From NCBI RefSeq assembly GCF_011752565.1, contig NZ_VWXK01000005.1:124001-188000 (forward strand): 64,000 nt of DNA, read 5' to 3'. The position numbers were made by a program, and so were the translations under genes. Shown here one piece after another: positions 43,938-53,187 of this stretch. This DNA comes from Pantoea sp. Ap-967 (lineage in GTDB: Bacteria; Pseudomonadota; Gammaproteobacteria; Pseudomonadales; Pseudomonadaceae). The notes beneath the pieces are model-generated. The model had not been told where the DNA came from, ran no database searches, and was given only the letters and a program-made list of their open reading frames with translations. Positions within the stretch are counted from its first letter, which is position 1. Each line of letters opens with the position of its first letter.

Positions 43938-44615
43938 TCAGAGGCTGTAGTAGTACCCACGGCTGCGCAGCGCCACGATCCGTGCCCGGCCATCGGCATG
44001 CGGGCCGATTTTCTTGCGCAGGTTGCTGACATGCATGTCCAGGCTGCGGTCGTACAAGGTCAGCTTGCGGCCCAGGCCGATCTGCGCCAGCTCCTGCTTG
44101 TCCAGCGGCTCGCCTGGCTGGCGCAGCAGCGCTTCGAGGATGCGGCTTTCCGACAGGGTCAGGCTCATTTCGCGGCCATCGATGCTGACCACGCCACGCA
44201 CCGGGCTGAACGCCAGGTCGCCGATCTCCAGCTGGGTGGTGGTGGCCGTCGGGTGGCTGCGGCGCAGCACGGCGCGCAGGCGGGCGGTGAGCTCGCGCGG
44301 GTCGCAGGGCTTGGCCAGGTAGTCGTCGGCGCCCAGCTCAAGGCCCAGGATCCGGTCCAGCGGCTCGCCGCGGGCCGACAGCATCAGCACCGGCAGCTCG
44401 GCATGCTCGCTGCGCAGTTGCTTGAGCAGTTCCAGGCCGCTGCCATCGGGCAGCATCACGTCCAGCACCACAGCTGCCGGGGCCTGTTCGGCCAACGCCT
44501 GACGCGCGCTCTGGCCGTCGTGGCAGGCGCGTACGATAAACCCTTCCTGGGTCAGCCAGCTGCCGAGCAGCTCGCAAAGTTCCTGGTCATCATCAATCAG
44601 TAACAGCTCGCTCAT
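43938..44615 (-). CDS. CpxR-like OmpR-family response regulator
   Basis: 225 residues. Receiver domain (~1-118): acidic pocket LLIDDDQEL, phospho-acceptor Asp in VVLDVMLPDGSG (~51), Thr/Ser switch at MLSARG, Lys at YLAKPCDP. OmpR-type winged helix (~125-225) with LSESRILEALLRQPGEPLDKQEL and DMHVSNLRKKIG. Forms a two-component unit with the CpxA-like kinase, with a CpxP-like gene between. The signal is probably envelope stress; it is inferred from gene layout rather than from the sensor domain. Confidence 0.88.
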   Translation of the reverse strand: MSELLLIDDDQELCELLGSWLTQEGFIVRACHDGQSARQALAEQAPAAVVLDVMLPDGSGLELLKQLRSEHAELPVLMLSARGEPLDRILGLELGADDYLAKPCDPRELTARLRAVLRRSHPTATTTQLEIGDLAFSPVRGVVSIDGREMSLTLSESRILEALLRQPGEPLDKQELAQIGLGRKLTLYDRSLDMHVSNLRKKIGPHADGRARIVALRSRGYYYSL

Positions 44616-44709
44616 GACTCACTCAATTCAAATCGACGGCGTCTGACGCGCGCGCCAGTGGCAAAGATACCGCAGGTTGAGGACGGACGTGCAATTTGAG
44701 CGGAGCAGG

Positions 44710-44738
44710 CCGCGCCGCCCCTTGTGCGGGCGGCGCGG
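44710..44738 (-). terminator. GC-rich hairpin after the YciI gene
   Basis: CCGCGCCGCCC, 7-base loop, GGGCGGCGCGG: a perfect 11-bp stem just past the stop of the minus-strand yciI gene. There is no T-run, so termination is uncertain. Confidence 0.45.
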
Positions 44739-44745
44739 TTGCAGG

Positions 44746-45045
44746 TCAGGGCAGGACTTGCTTGAAGGGTTTGACGATGACCTTGTCGTACACGCCAGCG
44801 GCAATGTACGGGTCGGCGTCGGCCCAGGCCTGGGCGGCGGCCAGGGAGTCGAACTCGGCAACGATCAGGCTGCCGCTGAAGCCGGCTTCACCGGGGTCGT
44901 TGCTGTCGATGGCCGGGTGCGGGCCGGCCAGCACCACGCGGCCTTCAGCCTTGAGCTGCTGCAGGCGCTCGATGTGCGCCGGGCGTGCGGCCAGGCGTTT
45001 TTCCAGGGAGTTCGCGACGTCGCTGGCAATAATGGCGTAGAGCAT
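44746..45045 (-). CDS. yciI: YciI-family protein
   Basis: 99 residues, ferredoxin-like alpha/beta fold: [20 protein letters not shown], then [21 protein letters not shown] and [22 protein letters not shown] with the family's His/Asp pair (HIERL; ADADPY). The enzymatic role of YciI is not established. AAGGA precedes ATG 45045; only one base separates this start from the stop of the upstream yciB, so they are co-translated. Confidence 0.88.
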   Translation of the reverse strand: MLYAIIASDVANSLEKRLAARPAHIERLQQLKAEGRVVLAGPHPAIDSNDPGEAGFSGSLIVAEFDSLAAAQAWADADPYIAAGVYDKVIVKPFKQVLP

Positions 45046-45046
45046 G

Positions 45047-45640
45047 TCAATCCTTGGGTTTGGAGGTGGAAGGGTCATCGTGCAGGTGGCGCGACAGGTA
45101 CACGCCCTGTGCCACCAGGAAGATCACGGTCATGCCCAGGCTGCCAAACACCTTGAAGTCCACCCAGAAGTCCTGGAAGGTGAAGGCAACGAACAGGTTG
45201 GCCGCGCCGCAGAAGATGAAAAAGGCGATCCAGGCCAGGTTCAGGCGGGCCCAGACGGCATCGGGCAGGGTCAGGGCGTGGCCCATGATGCGCTTGATCA
45301 GCACCCGGTCGCCGATGAAGTGGCTGCCGGCGAACGCCAGGGCGAACAGCCAGTTGACCACCGGCGCTTTCCATTTCAGGAAGGTTTCGCTGTGGAAGGC
45401 CAGGGTCAGGCCGCCGAACACCAGGCAGGCGACCAAGGTCAGCCACTGGCCTTTCTCCAGCTTGCGCTGGCGCAGGAACAGCACGCCGTAGACCACCAGC
45501 GAGCTTGCGATCAGCATGGCGGTGGCGCTGTAGATACCGCCGAATTCGAAGCTGTGGCCCGCCACGTCCAGCGGGCGTGGGTCGAGTTTGTAGACGATGA
45601 AGAACAGCAGCAGCGGGATGAAATCGATGAATTGTTTCAC
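45047..45640 (-). CDS. yciB: Inner-membrane spanning protein YciB (septation protein A family)
   Basis: 197 residues, five or six membrane helices. The N-terminus [21 protein letters not shown] is the family hallmark, and [22 protein letters not shown] and [19 protein letters not shown] are also conserved. YciB interacts with cell-elongation and division proteins and affects envelope integrity in E. coli and Shigella (ispA/ispZ). The start is taken as GTG 45640 by homology; it lies 67 bp from the divergent RNase gene. Confidence 0.88.
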   Translation of the reverse strand: MKQFIDFIPLLLFFIVYKLDPRPLDVAGHSFEFGGIYSATAMLIASSLVVYGVLFLRQRKLEKGQWLTLVACLVFGGLTLAFHSETFLKWKAPVVNWLFALAFAGSHFIGDRVLIKRIMGHALTLPDAVWARLNLAWIAFFIFCGAANLFVAFTFQDFWVDFKVFGSLGMTVIFLVAQGVYLSRHLHDDPSTSKPKD

Positions 45641-45707
45641 AATGGCAGCCAGAATCGGGATGTGACGGCATAATAACAAACATCGATTCCAGCGAAAGCG
45701 CTCCTCC

Positions 45708-46568
45708 ATGAATGTTGATCTGCACTGTCACAGCACGGCCTCCGACGGCGCCCTGGCGCCTACGGACCTGGTCGCCCGGGCCCATGAGCACGGGGTGCAA
45801 ACCTTGGCGCTGACCGACCACGACACCCTCGAAGGCCTGCCCGAGGCGCGCCAGGCGTGCCAGGCGCGTGGCATGCGCTGGGTCAGTGGGGTGGAATTGT
45901 CGTGCACCTGGGGCGGCGCCACCATCCATGTCCTGGGCTACGATTTCCCGCTCGATGCGCCGCCGCTGCTCGATGCCATCGCCTCGTTGCACCGGGGCCG
46001 CTGGCTGCGCGCCGAGGAAATCGACAAACGGTTGGCGGCCAAGGGCATGCCCGGCGCCCTGAACGGCGCCCGCGCCGTGCAACAGGAGCTCGGCGACAGC
46101 GGCAACGCCCCGGCGCGCCCGCATTTTGCCGAGTTCATGGTGCGCGCAGGCTACGTCAAGGACCGTGGCGAGGCCTTTCGCAAGTGGTTGGGCGCCGGCA
46201 AGCTGGGCGACGTCAAGCTGCACTGGCCAACCCTTGAGGAAACTGTCGCCACCCTGCGCCAGTCCAACGCCTGGGTGAGCCTGGCGCATCCAATGCATTA
46301 CGACCTGACCCGCAGCAAGCGCAGGCGGCTGATTGCCGACTATATTCAGGCAGGCGGGCAGGCACTTGAGGTGGTCAACGGGATGATGCCGGCCGAGCAG
46401 GTGGGCACGATGTCCATCCTTACCCGTGAGTTCGGCCTGCTGGCAAGCGCTGGCAGCGATTTCCACGGCCCCGGCACCTGGGGCGAGATCGGTGCCTACC
46501 GGCCATTGCCCGAGGACTTGCCACCTCTGTGGCGTCGATTCCGTCATGAACAGCCTATGGCGCTATGA
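45708..46568 (+). CDS. PHP-domain 5'-3' exoribonuclease (RNase AM / YciV-like)
   Basis: 286 residues of the PHP fold. Metal ligands are visible: [11 protein letters not shown] (~4-14), [11 protein letters not shown] (~33-43), GVELSC (~62), LAHPMHYD (~190) and SDFHGPG (~247). E. coli YciV (RNase AM) is a Mn-dependent 5'-3' exonuclease that trims 5' ends of rRNA and short oligonucleotides. It is followed by yciO after 13 bp; the yciV-yciO pairing is also seen in enterics. Confidence 0.88.
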   Translation: MNVDLHCHSTASDGALAPTDLVARAHEHGVQTLALTDHDTLEGLPEARQACQARGMRWVSGVELSCTWGGATIHVLGYDFPLDAPPLLDAIASLHRGRWLRAEEIDKRLAAKGMPGALNGARAVQQELGDSGNAPARPHFAEFMVRAGYVKDRGEAFRKWLGAGKLGDVKLHWPTLEETVATLRQSNAWVSLAHPMHYDLTRSKRRRLIADYIQAGGQALEVVNGMMPAEQVGTMSILTREFGLLASAGSDFHGPGTWGEIGAYRPLPEDLPPLWRRFRHEQPMAL

Positions 46569-46581
46569 ACAGGATGACTTC

Positions 46582-47211
46582 GTGAGCCAATTTTTCCAGA
46601 TTCATCCGGAAAACCCACAACCGCGGCTGATCCGCCAGGCGGTGGACATCATCCGCAAGGGCGGTGTGGTGGTCTACCCAACCGATTCGGCCTACGCCCT
46701 GGGTTGCCAGATTGGCGACAAGGCGGCGGTGGAACGGGTGCGCCGCCTGCGCGGGCTGGACAAGACCCACAACTTCACCCTGATGTGCTGCGACATGTCG
46801 CAGCTGGGGTTGTATGCCAAGGTCGACACCGGCACCTTCCGCCTGCTCAAGGCCCATGTGCCCGGCCCCTATACCTTCATCCTCAACGGCACCCGCGAAG
46901 TGCCGCGCCTGCTGCTGCATGAAAAGCGCCGCACCATCGGCCTGCGCGTGCCGGACCACGCCATCACCCTGGCGCTGCTGGCCGAGCTGGGCGAGCCGCT
47001 GATGAGCGTGAGCCTGATCCTGCCGGGCGACAGCGAGCCGATGACCGACCCATACGAAATTCGCGAGCGCCTGGAGCACCATGTGGACCTGGTGATCGAC
47101 GGCGGCTTCGGCGACCTCAAGGCCTCGACCATCATCGACCTGTCTGGCGACCAGCCCGAGCTGATTCGCGAAGGCTGCGGCGACCCGACGCCGTTCATGG
47201 CCAACGTGTGA
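46582..47211 (+). CDS. yciO: YciO (Sua5/YciO/YrdC-family protein)
   Basis: 209 residues. The YrdC-type fold is shown by GGVVVYPTDSAYALGCQIG, then RRLRGLDKTHNFTLMC, and PGPYTFILNGTREVP. The family makes L-threonylcarbamoyladenylate for the t6A tRNA modification; the YciO branch is only weakly active in that step and its role is debated. GTG 46582 is chosen (AGGAT 7 bases before); ATG 46546 would overlap the upstream gene. The stop overlaps the GTG of scpA. Confidence 0.88.
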   Translation: MSQFFQIHPENPQPRLIRQAVDIIRKGGVVVYPTDSAYALGCQIGDKAAVERVRRLRGLDKTHNFTLMCCDMSQLGLYAKVDTGTFRLLKAHVPGPYTFILNGTREVPRLLLHEKRRTIGLRVPDHAITLALLAELGEPLMSVSLILPGDSEPMTDPYEIRERLEHHVDLVIDGGFGDLKASTIIDLSGDQPELIREGCGDPTPFMANV

Positions 47212-48062
47212 GCCAGCTGGACGTGCCCGAGGCGCCGGCCGAGCAGGCCGCTTCGCCCCAACAGTTGCAGCTGGCGCTGGTCTACGGCGAAGCCCTGACC
47301 GAAATGCCGGTGGACCTGTACATTCCGCCGGATGCCCTGGAGGTGATCCTCGAAGCCTTCGAGGGCCCGCTGGACCTGCTGCTGTACCTGATCCGCAAGC
47401 AGAACATCGACATCCTCGATATCCCGGTGGCGGAAATCACCCGCCAGTACATGGGCTACGTCGAGCTGATGAAGAGCGTGCGCCTGGAACTGGCTGCCGA
47501 GTACCTGGTGATGGCCGCGATGCTGGCCGAGATCAAGTCGCGCATGCTGCTGCCGCGTTCGGCCGAGGTGGAGGAAGAGGAGGGCGACCCGCGCGCCGAG
47601 CTGATCCGCCGCCTGCAGGAATATGAACGGTTCAAGGCCGCCGCCGAGGGCATCGACGCGTTGCCACGGGTTGGCCGGGAGGTCGTGGTGCCACGCCTGG
47701 AAGCGCCCCAGGCCAAGGTGCGCAAGCTGTTGCCCCAGGTCAGCCTGGAGGAGCTGTTGGTGTCCATGGCCGAGGTGATGCGCCGCAACGACCTGTTCGA
47801 AAGCCACCAGATCACCCGCGAGACGTTATCGACCCGCGAGCGCATGAGCGATGTGCTGGAACGCCTCAAGGGCGGTGCCTTCGTGCCCTTCGTCGCGCTG
47901 TTCGCGCCCGAGGAAGGCAAGCTGGGCGTGGTGGTGACCTTCATGGCGATTCTTGAGCTGGTGAAGGAATCGCTGGTCGAACTGGTGCAGAATGCGCCCT
48001 TTGCGCCCATCCACGTGCGGCTGCGCCCCGAGTCTGTCGAAGAACCTGATGAACCTGAATGA
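47208..48062 (+). CDS. scpA: Segregation and condensation protein A
   Basis: 284 residues, kleisin subunit of the SMC-ScpAB condensin. The N-terminal SMC-neck binding region reads FEGPLDLLLYLIRKQNIDILDIPVAEITRQY (~48-80); a linker and the C-terminal winged helix contacting the SMC head follow (PFVALFAPEEGKLGVVVTFMAILEL). The start GTG 47208 overlaps the previous stop (GTGA), so translation is coupled to yciO. scpB follows with a 14-bp overlap. Confidence 0.93.
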   Translation: MSQLDVPEAPAEQAASPQQLQLALVYGEALTEMPVDLYIPPDALEVILEAFEGPLDLLLYLIRKQNIDILDIPVAEITRQYMGYVELMKSVRLELAAEYLVMAAMLAEIKSRMLLPRSAEVEEEEGDPRAELIRRLQEYERFKAAAEGIDALPRVGREVVVPRLEAPQAKVRKLLPQVSLEELLVSMAEVMRRNDLFESHQITRETLSTRERMSDVLERLKGGAFVPFVALFAPEEGKLGVVVTFMAILELVKESLVELVQNAPFAPIHVRLRPESVEEPDEPE

Positions 48063-48789
48063 ACCCCGCGACCTGGCGTCGCTGATCGAGGCCTTTTTGC
48101 TCGCCTCGGGCAAGCCGCAGTCCCTGGAGCGCCTGTACGAGCTGTTCGAGGAGGCCGAGCGCCCTGAGCCCAAGGTATTCAAGAAGGCCCTGGAGGTGCT
48201 GGGCAAGTCCTGCGCGGGCCGTGCCTTCGAGCTCAAGGAGGTGGCCAGCGGTTACCGCCTGCAGATCCGCGAAAGCTTCGCACCCTGGGTAGGCCGGCTG
48301 TGGGAGGAACGCCCGCAGCGCTATTCCCGCGCGCTGTTGGAAACCATGGCGCTGATCGCCTACCGCCAGCCCATCACCCGTGGCGAGATCGAGGATGTGC
48401 GCGGCGTGGCGGTCAACAGCAACATCATCAAGACCCTGATGGAGCGCGAGTGGATTCGCGTGGTGGGCCACCGCGAGGTGCCCGGCCGCCCGGCGATGTT
48501 CGCCACCACCAAGGCGTTTCTCGACCACTTCAATCTCAAGAGCCTGGACGAACTACCGGCGCTGGCCGAGCTGCGCGAGATGGAACCGGAGCCGCTGCTC
48601 GACCCGGACGATGCCCCGGTGCCGGCGCACCTGCAGGCCCTGGCCGATGCCAGCCTCGGGCAGGAGGAAGCAGTGGCTGAGCCGAAGGAAGAAACCAGCT
48701 TCCGCAGCCTGCTGGTGGAACTGGACCAGATGGAGGAGGGGTTGAAGACCGATTTCGATGATTTGCGTGAGCAAGAGCCAGAGGTTTGA
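48049..48789 (+). CDS. scpB: Segregation and condensation protein B
   Basis: 246 residues, two winged-helix domains (SLIEAFLLASGKPQSLERLYELF and RYSRALLETMALIAYRQPITRGEIEDVRG, then LMEREWIRVVGHREVPGRPAMF). It dimerises and binds the ScpA linker. An acidic tail of ~65 residues is added. ATG 48049 lies inside scpA, giving a 14-bp overlap. Confidence 0.93.
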   Translation: MNLNEPRDLASLIEAFLLASGKPQSLERLYELFEEAERPEPKVFKKALEVLGKSCAGRAFELKEVASGYRLQIRESFAPWVGRLWEERPQRYSRALLETMALIAYRQPITRGEIEDVRGVAVNSNIIKTLMEREWIRVVGHREVPGRPAMFATTKAFLDHFNLKSLDELPALAELREMEPEPLLDPDDAPVPAHLQALADASLGQEEAVAEPKEETSFRSLLVELDQMEEGLKTDFDDLREQEPEV

Positions 48790-48814
48790 TTGCGCCTACG
48801 GGAACGGCGCAGGC

Positions 48815-48850
48815 CCGGTAGGCGCGAGCAAAGCTCGCGAAAGGGCCCAT
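48815..48850. repeat. Single REP element
   Basis: CGGTAGGCGCGAGCAAAGCT..., a slightly diverged GAGCGAGC-type unit between scpB and rluB. Confidence 0.7.
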
Positions 48851-48997
48851 CACCATTAGGCAGAATTCACCCGCAAATCCCACAAAACCCTCTACCCTGC
48901 AGTGCGTTCCCCCACCGAACCGCGTATGATGCGCGGCCTTTTGGCACGCTCGTCGCCAAAATCCGATTTTTTCATGCCTACACCGGGAGGTGCCCAG

Positions 48998-50062
48998 ATG
49001 AATGAGCAAGACCTGCAAGCAACCGAAATCACCCCGCCAGCCGGCGAAAAACTGCAAAAAGTGCTGGCCCGCATCGGCGTCGGCTCGCGCCGTGACGTCG
49101 AGGCCTGGATCAGCCAGGGCCGCATCAAGGTCAACGGCGTAGAGGCCACCCTGGGCCTGCGCGTCGACCTGCACGACGCCATCACCGTTGACGGCAAGCT
49201 GATCAAGCGCGAAGAGGCCGCCGAGGCCACCCGCCGGGTAATCATGTACAACAAGCCCGACGGCGAAATCTGCACCCGCGACGACCCGGAAGGCCGCCCG
49301 ACCGTGTTCGACCGCCTGCCACGCCCGAAGGAAGGCCGCTGGATCAACATCGGCCGCCTGGACATCAACACCACTGGCCTGCTGCTGTTCACCACCGACG
49401 GTGAACTGGCCAACCGCCTGATGCACCCGTCCTACGAAATGGACCGTGAATACGCCGTGCGCGTACGCGGTGAGGTCGATGACGAGATGATCGAGCGCCT
49501 CAAGCAGGGCGTGATGCTCGAAGACGGCCCGGCCAAGTTCACCGACATCCAGAAGGCGCCCGGTGGCGAAGGCTTCAACCACTGGTACCACTGCGTGGTG
49601 ATGGAAGGCCGTAACCGCGAAGTCCGCCGCCTGTGGGAATCCCAGGGCATGGTGGTCAGCCGCCTGAAGCGTGTGCGTTTCGGCCCGGTGTTCCTCAACT
49701 CCGACCTGCCAATGGGCCGCTGGCGCGAAATGAGCCAGAACGAAATCGACATCCTGGCCGCTGAGGTGGGCTTGCAGCCGGTGGCGCTGCCGGCCATGAA
49801 CCTCAAGGCCAAGGACAAGATGGAGCGCCTGCAGCGCAAGTCGACCCGGCCGATGGGGCGCAACGAGCGCGTGCGCAGCCTGCGCCCGGCCCATGAAGCC
49901 GGTGCTGGCGAGCGCCCGGCGCGTCAGCCGCGCGAAGAGGCGCCGCGCAAGGGTAGCCGTGGCAGCGCCGTGGCCGAACGCCCAAGCGAGATGCGCAAGC
50001 GCCCCGCCAAGCCAGACGGTGACAAGCCGGCAGGCCGTGGCCGCGGCAAGCCGCGTGGCTGA
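48998..50062 (+). CDS. rluB: 23S rRNA pseudouridine(2605) synthase RluB
   Basis: 354 residues. An S4 RNA-binding domain (EKLQKVLARIGVGSRRDVEAWISQGRI, ~17-75) is followed by the RsuA/RluB catalytic domain with the active Asp in GRLDINTTGLLL (~127). The last ~90 residues are basic and low-complexity (RPMGRNERVRSLRP ... GRGRGKPRG), common in pseudomonad RluB. ATG 48998 is chosen for the GGGAGG site 7 bases upstream. Followed by a strong terminator. Confidence 0.92.
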   Translation: MNEQDLQATEITPPAGEKLQKVLARIGVGSRRDVEAWISQGRIKVNGVEATLGLRVDLHDAITVDGKLIKREEAAEATRRVIMYNKPDGEICTRDDPEGRPTVFDRLPRPKEGRWINIGRLDINTTGLLLFTTDGELANRLMHPSYEMDREYAVRVRGEVDDEMIERLKQGVMLEDGPAKFTDIQKAPGGEGFNHWYHCVVMEGRNREVRRLWESQGMVVSRLKRVRFGPVFLNSDLPMGRWREMSQNEIDILAAEVGLQPVALPAMNLKAKDKMERLQRKSTRPMGRNERVRSLRPAHEAGAGERPARQPREEAPRKGSRGSAVAERPSEMRKRPAKPDGDKPAGRGRGKPRG

Positions 50063-50080
50063 TCGCCCGGCGTAAGCCAG

Positions 50081-50108
50081 AAAAAACCAGACTTCGGTCT
50101 GGTTTTTT
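50081..50108 (+). terminator. Intrinsic terminator of rluB
   Basis: AAAAAACCAGAC-TTCG-GTCTGGTTTTTT: UUCG-type loop, perfect stem and T-run, 18 bp after the rluB stop. Confidence 0.95.
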
Positions 50109-50120
50109 TATGCCCGCCCC

Positions 50121-50166
50121 CCTGTAGGAGCGGCCTTGTGCCGCGAACGGGCCGCAACGCGGCCCC
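50121..50166. repeat. Single REP element
   Basis: CCTGTAGGAGCGGCCTTGTG, then CCGCGAACGGGCCGC; the CGGCCTTGTGCCG loop variant. Confidence 0.75.
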
Positions 50167-50220
50167 AACCTATTGAACAAAAAGAATTTTTCGGACGACT
50201 GGCAAGTTCTCGAACCACTC

Positions 50221-50238
50221 TGTAAAGAAATTTATACA
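50221..50238. promoter_or_regulatory. Candidate PhhR/TyrR box upstream of aroP-like gene
   Basis: TGTAAA-GAAATT-TATACA differs at one base from the TyrR/PhhR consensus TGTAAA-N6-TTTACA. It lies 491 bp before the permease start. Confidence 0.45.
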
Positions 50239-50437
50239 CAAGCCCCCGATTTCCCCCGCCAATCCCGTTTTTTCCGATTCGCGTAAACAAAACTTGCCGC
50301 CCCGCCGCCCGCCAGCGCCCGCCGCCGCACCCACCCCATCTTGCCCAAACCCCCGTACCACGGTGTTATAGCCGCCATTGCCACGTGCAAAAGCCCGACC
50401 GCAGAGCCGGGCCTACAGAACAACAAATGGAGGCGCC

Positions 50438-50608
50438 ATGTACGCCGATCAGCTCGCCTTCAAAGGCACCTACCACAGGACCGCTGCGTTTTTTCCCAAG
50501 GAAACGATGCAACGCGTTGACGCCTGCGCGTTTGCAGGGGTATACAGTGCGCCGCGTTTTACCTGTGACCCCCTTGCGTACCGCGCACTCTTGCCTGTTC
50601 CCGGTTGA
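50438..50608 (+). CDS. Possible 56-residue small protein or leader peptide, aromatic-rich
   Basis: ATG 50438 follows GGAGG by 4 bases. The 56 codons contain nine Tyr/Phe (Y2, F8, Y12, F18, F19, F32, Y36, F41, Y48) and no Trp. No family is recognised. Lying between a PhhR-like box and an aromatic amino acid permease gene, it could be a regulatory leader ORF, but chance coding in a GC-rich region is a real alternative. Confidence 0.3.
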   Translation: MYADQLAFKGTYHRTAAFFPKETMQRVDACAFAGVYSAPRFTCDPLAYRALLPVPG

Positions 50609-50729
50609 TCCGCCCCGGCGCCACCCGTTGGTAAGAAACCCAAGGTAACCACCTTGCCCATTCCGCTGCGCCACGAGCGCGGTGGGTCCGATTCCGTCAC
50701 AGATAAAAACAATGCAGGTGACTTCGTTC

Positions 50730-52148
50730 ATGAGTGGACAAAACATGCCTTCAGGCGAGCTCAAGCGCGGCTTGAAGAACCGTCATATCCAGTTGATCGC
50801 CCTCGGTGGCGCGATTGGTACCGGCCTGTTCCTCGGCTCGGCAGGCGTGATGAAATCCGCCGGCCCGTCGATGATCCTCGGCTACGCCATCTGCGGCTTC
50901 ATCGCCTTCCTGATCATGCGCCAGCTCGGCGAGATGATCGTCGAAGAGCCGGTGGCCGGCTCCTTCAGCCACTTCGCGCACAAGTACTGGGGCGGCTTCG
51001 CCGGCTTCCTGTCGGGCTGGAACTGCTGGGTGCTGTATATCCTGGTGGGCATGTCGGAGCTGTCGGCGGTGGGCAAGTACGTGCACTACTGGTGGCCGGA
51101 GATCCCTACCTGGGTCACGGCGGCAGCGTTCTTCCTGCTGATCAATGCCATCAACCTGATGAACGTGAAGTTCTTCGGTGAGGCCGAGTTCTGGTTCGCC
51201 ATCATCAAGGTCGCGGCAGTGGTCGGCATGATCGGCCTGGGCGCCTACCTGCTGACCAGCGGCCACGGCGGCCCGGATGCCTCGATCAGCAACCTGTGGA
51301 GCCACGGCGGCTTCTTCCCCCACGGCGTCAGCGGGCTGGTGATGGCCCTGGCATTCATCATGTTCTCCTTCGGCGGCCTGGAAATGCTCGGTTTCACCGC
51401 TGCCGAGGCCGACAAGCCGAAAACCGTGATCCCCAAGGCGATCAACCAGGTCATCTACCGCATCCTGATCTTCTATGTGGGCGCCCTGGTGGTGCTGCTG
51501 TCGCTGACCCCGTGGGACAGCCTGGTGGCCAGCATCGATGCCTCCGGCGGCAGCTACGGCAGCAGCCCGTTCGTTCAGGTGTTCTCGCTGCTGGGCAGCG
51601 ACGTGGCCGCCAACCTGCTGAACTTTGTGGTGCTGACCGCCGCGCTGTCGGTGTACAACAGCGGCACCTACTGCAACGCCCGCATGCTGCTGGGCATGGC
51701 CGAACAGGGTGATGCCCCGGCCGCGTTGGCCAAGGTCGACCGCCGCGGCGTGCCGGTGCGCTCGATTCTGGTATCGGCTGCCGTGACCCTGATCGCGGTG
51801 CTGCTCAACTACCTGATGCCGGCCAATGCGCTGGAGCTGTTGATGTCGCTGGTGGTCGCTACCCTGGTGATCAACTGGGCGATGATCAGCTACTCGCACC
51901 TGAAATTCCGCCAGCACCTCGACCGCACCGGGCAGAAGCCGTTGTTCAAGGCGCTGCTGTACCCCTATGGCAACTACCTGGTACTGGCCTTCGTGGTGCT
52001 GATCCTGGGCATCATGCTGATGATTCCGGGTATCCAGGTGTCGGTGTACGCGATGCCAGTGTGGCTGGTGGCGATGTGGGTGGCCTACTGGCTCAAGGGC
52101 AAGCGCGGCGCCCAGGCCAACGGCGCGGCTGGTTCTGTCGCCAAATAA
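50730..52148 (+). CDS. aroP: Aromatic amino acid permease (AroP-like)
   Basis: 472 residues, 12 membrane helices of the amino acid-polyamine-organocation superfamily. ELKRGLKNRHIQLIALGGAIGTGLFLGSA at the start and SFGGLEMLGFTAAEADKP in helix 6 are the AAT-family signatures. Both AroP and GABA/proline permeases share this pattern; recall of KT2440 aroP2 in the same neighbourhood and a PhhR-like box upstream favour aromatic substrates. ATG 50730 is chosen (CAGGTG 10 bases before); 50712 and 50745 are alternatives. A terminator follows. Confidence 0.8.
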   Translation: MSGQNMPSGELKRGLKNRHIQLIALGGAIGTGLFLGSAGVMKSAGPSMILGYAICGFIAFLIMRQLGEMIVEEPVAGSFSHFAHKYWGGFAGFLSGWNCWVLYILVGMSELSAVGKYVHYWWPEIPTWVTAAAFFLLINAINLMNVKFFGEAEFWFAIIKVAAVVGMIGLGAYLLTSGHGGPDASISNLWSHGGFFPHGVSGLVMALAFIMFSFGGLEMLGFTAAEADKPKTVIPKAINQVIYRILIFYVGALVVLLSLTPWDSLVASIDASGGSYGSSPFVQVFSLLGSDVAANLLNFVVLTAALSVYNSGTYCNARMLLGMAEQGDAPAALAKVDRRGVPVRSILVSAAVTLIAVLLNYLMPANALELLMSLVVATLVINWAMISYSHLKFRQHLDRTGQKPLFKALLYPYGNYLVLAFVVLILGIMLMIPGIQVSVYAMPVWLVAMWVAYWLKGKRGAQANGAAGSVAK

Positions 52149-52164
52149 GTCGTCGCTGATTGAG

Positions 52165-52199
52165 AAACCCGATGCTAGGGAACTGGCATCGGGTTTTTT
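52165..52199 (+). terminator. Intrinsic terminator of the permease gene
   Basis: AAACCCGATGC, 10-base loop, GCATCGGGTTT then TTT. Confidence 0.9.
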
Positions 52200-52208
52200 G
52201 TTGCCTGT

Positions 52209-52300
52209 GCCGGCCCTTTCGCGGGGCAAGCCCGCTCCTACAAAAAACGCGATGCGCAACCTGTAGGAGCGGGCTTGCCCCGCGAAAGGGCCGGCGCAGG
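52209..52300. repeat. REP pair (GCGGGCTTGCCCCG type)
   Basis: GCCGGCCCTTTCGCGGGGCA... and inverted CTGTAGGAGCGGGCTTGCCC..., between convergent genes. The two copies are near-perfect inverses over ~35 bp. Confidence 0.9.
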
Positions 52301-52302
52301 TG

Positions 52303-53187
52303 TCAAATCTGCTCCAGCAACCAACTACGAAACGCTCGCAAGGAAGGCAATGCCTCATTGCGCGGCGGATAGATCAAGTAATAACTGCGCTGGCTGGCAA
52401 ACGCCGCCCCTGGGCTGAACAGCTCGCCCTTGGCCAGCTCCTCTTCCACCAGAATCCTCGGAACCAGCCCAATGCCGATACCGGCCCGTACCGCCTGGAT
52501 CAGGTGCGAGGTCAACTCGAAGCTCGGCCCCAGGCGCATGGCCCGGTGCGGCAGGCCGTGGTGGGAAAACCATTCGCCCCAGGCATGCGGGTTGTTGGCC
52601 ACGTTCAGCAGCACCTCTTCGCTGATGCGCGTCGGCGCCCAGCCCTGGGCATCGGCACTGGCTTGCGGCGGCAAGATCACCACCAGTTCCTCGGCGTGCA
52701 ACCGGTGGCAGATCAGCCCTGGCAAGTCATGGCTGGCCACACCGATGGCGGCATCGATCTCGCTGGTGTCGAAGTTGATCGCTTCGATGCGCGAGTGAAT
52801 ATGCACCAGCATTCCCGGGTGCGCGCCATAGAACGCATGCAGGCGTGGCAGCAGCCACTTCGAGCCAAAGGTGGGCAGGGTGGCCAGGCGCAGGGTGCCG
52901 ACCCCGGACTGGTAGGCCAGGGCCTGCAGCGTGGCGCTGCGGATGCGCCCCAGGGCCTCGCTCAGCTCGCGCTGATACAGCCGGCCGACGTCGGTCAGCT
53001 GCACCTGGCGGCCTTCGCGGCGGAACAGGGTCAGGCCCAGTTGCTGCTCCAGCGCCTGCACCTGGCGGCTGACCGCGCTCTGGGTCAACGACAGCTCGGC
53101 GGCGGCGCGGGTGTAGCTTTCATGCCGGGCGGCGGCCTCGAAAGCCAGCAGCAGTGACATGGACGGTGTCAGGTGGCGGTAATTCAT
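52303..53187 (-). CDS. LysR-family regulator (GcvA-like)
   Basis: 294 residues: helix-turn-helix SLLLAFEAAARHESYTRAAAELSLTQSAVSRQVQALE (~11-47), then the effector domain. The GcvA-like subgroup begins in this way (LLAFEAAARH). It is divergent from the YdiJ-like dehydrogenase gene, 151 bp apart, and probably regulates it. No clear LysR inverted repeat was found between them. Confidence 0.85.
   Translation of the reverse strand: MNYRHLTPSMSLLLAFEAAARHESYTRAAAELSLTQSAVSRQVQALEQQLGLTLFRREGRQVQLTDVGRLYQRELSEALGRIRSATLQALAYQSGVGTLRLATLPTFGSKWLLPRLHAFYGAHPGMLVHIHSRIEAINFDTSEIDAAIGVASHDLPGLICHRLHAEELVVILPPQASADAQGWAPTRISEEVLLNVANNPHAWGEWFSHHGLPHRAMRLGPSFELTSHLIQAVRAGIGIGLVPRILVEEELAKGELFSPGAAFASQRSYYLIYPPRNEALPSLRAFRSWLLEQI

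Larger units (their letters stand above)
50109..50729. other. Long leader/intergenic region upstream of the aromatic permease
   Basis: It holds a REP element (50121-50166), a TyrR/PhhR-like box (50221-50238), a possible aromatic-rich 56-codon ORF (50438-50608) and a CAAGGT-AACC-ACCTTG hairpin (50641-50656). Beyond these nothing was recognised. Confidence 0.6.
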
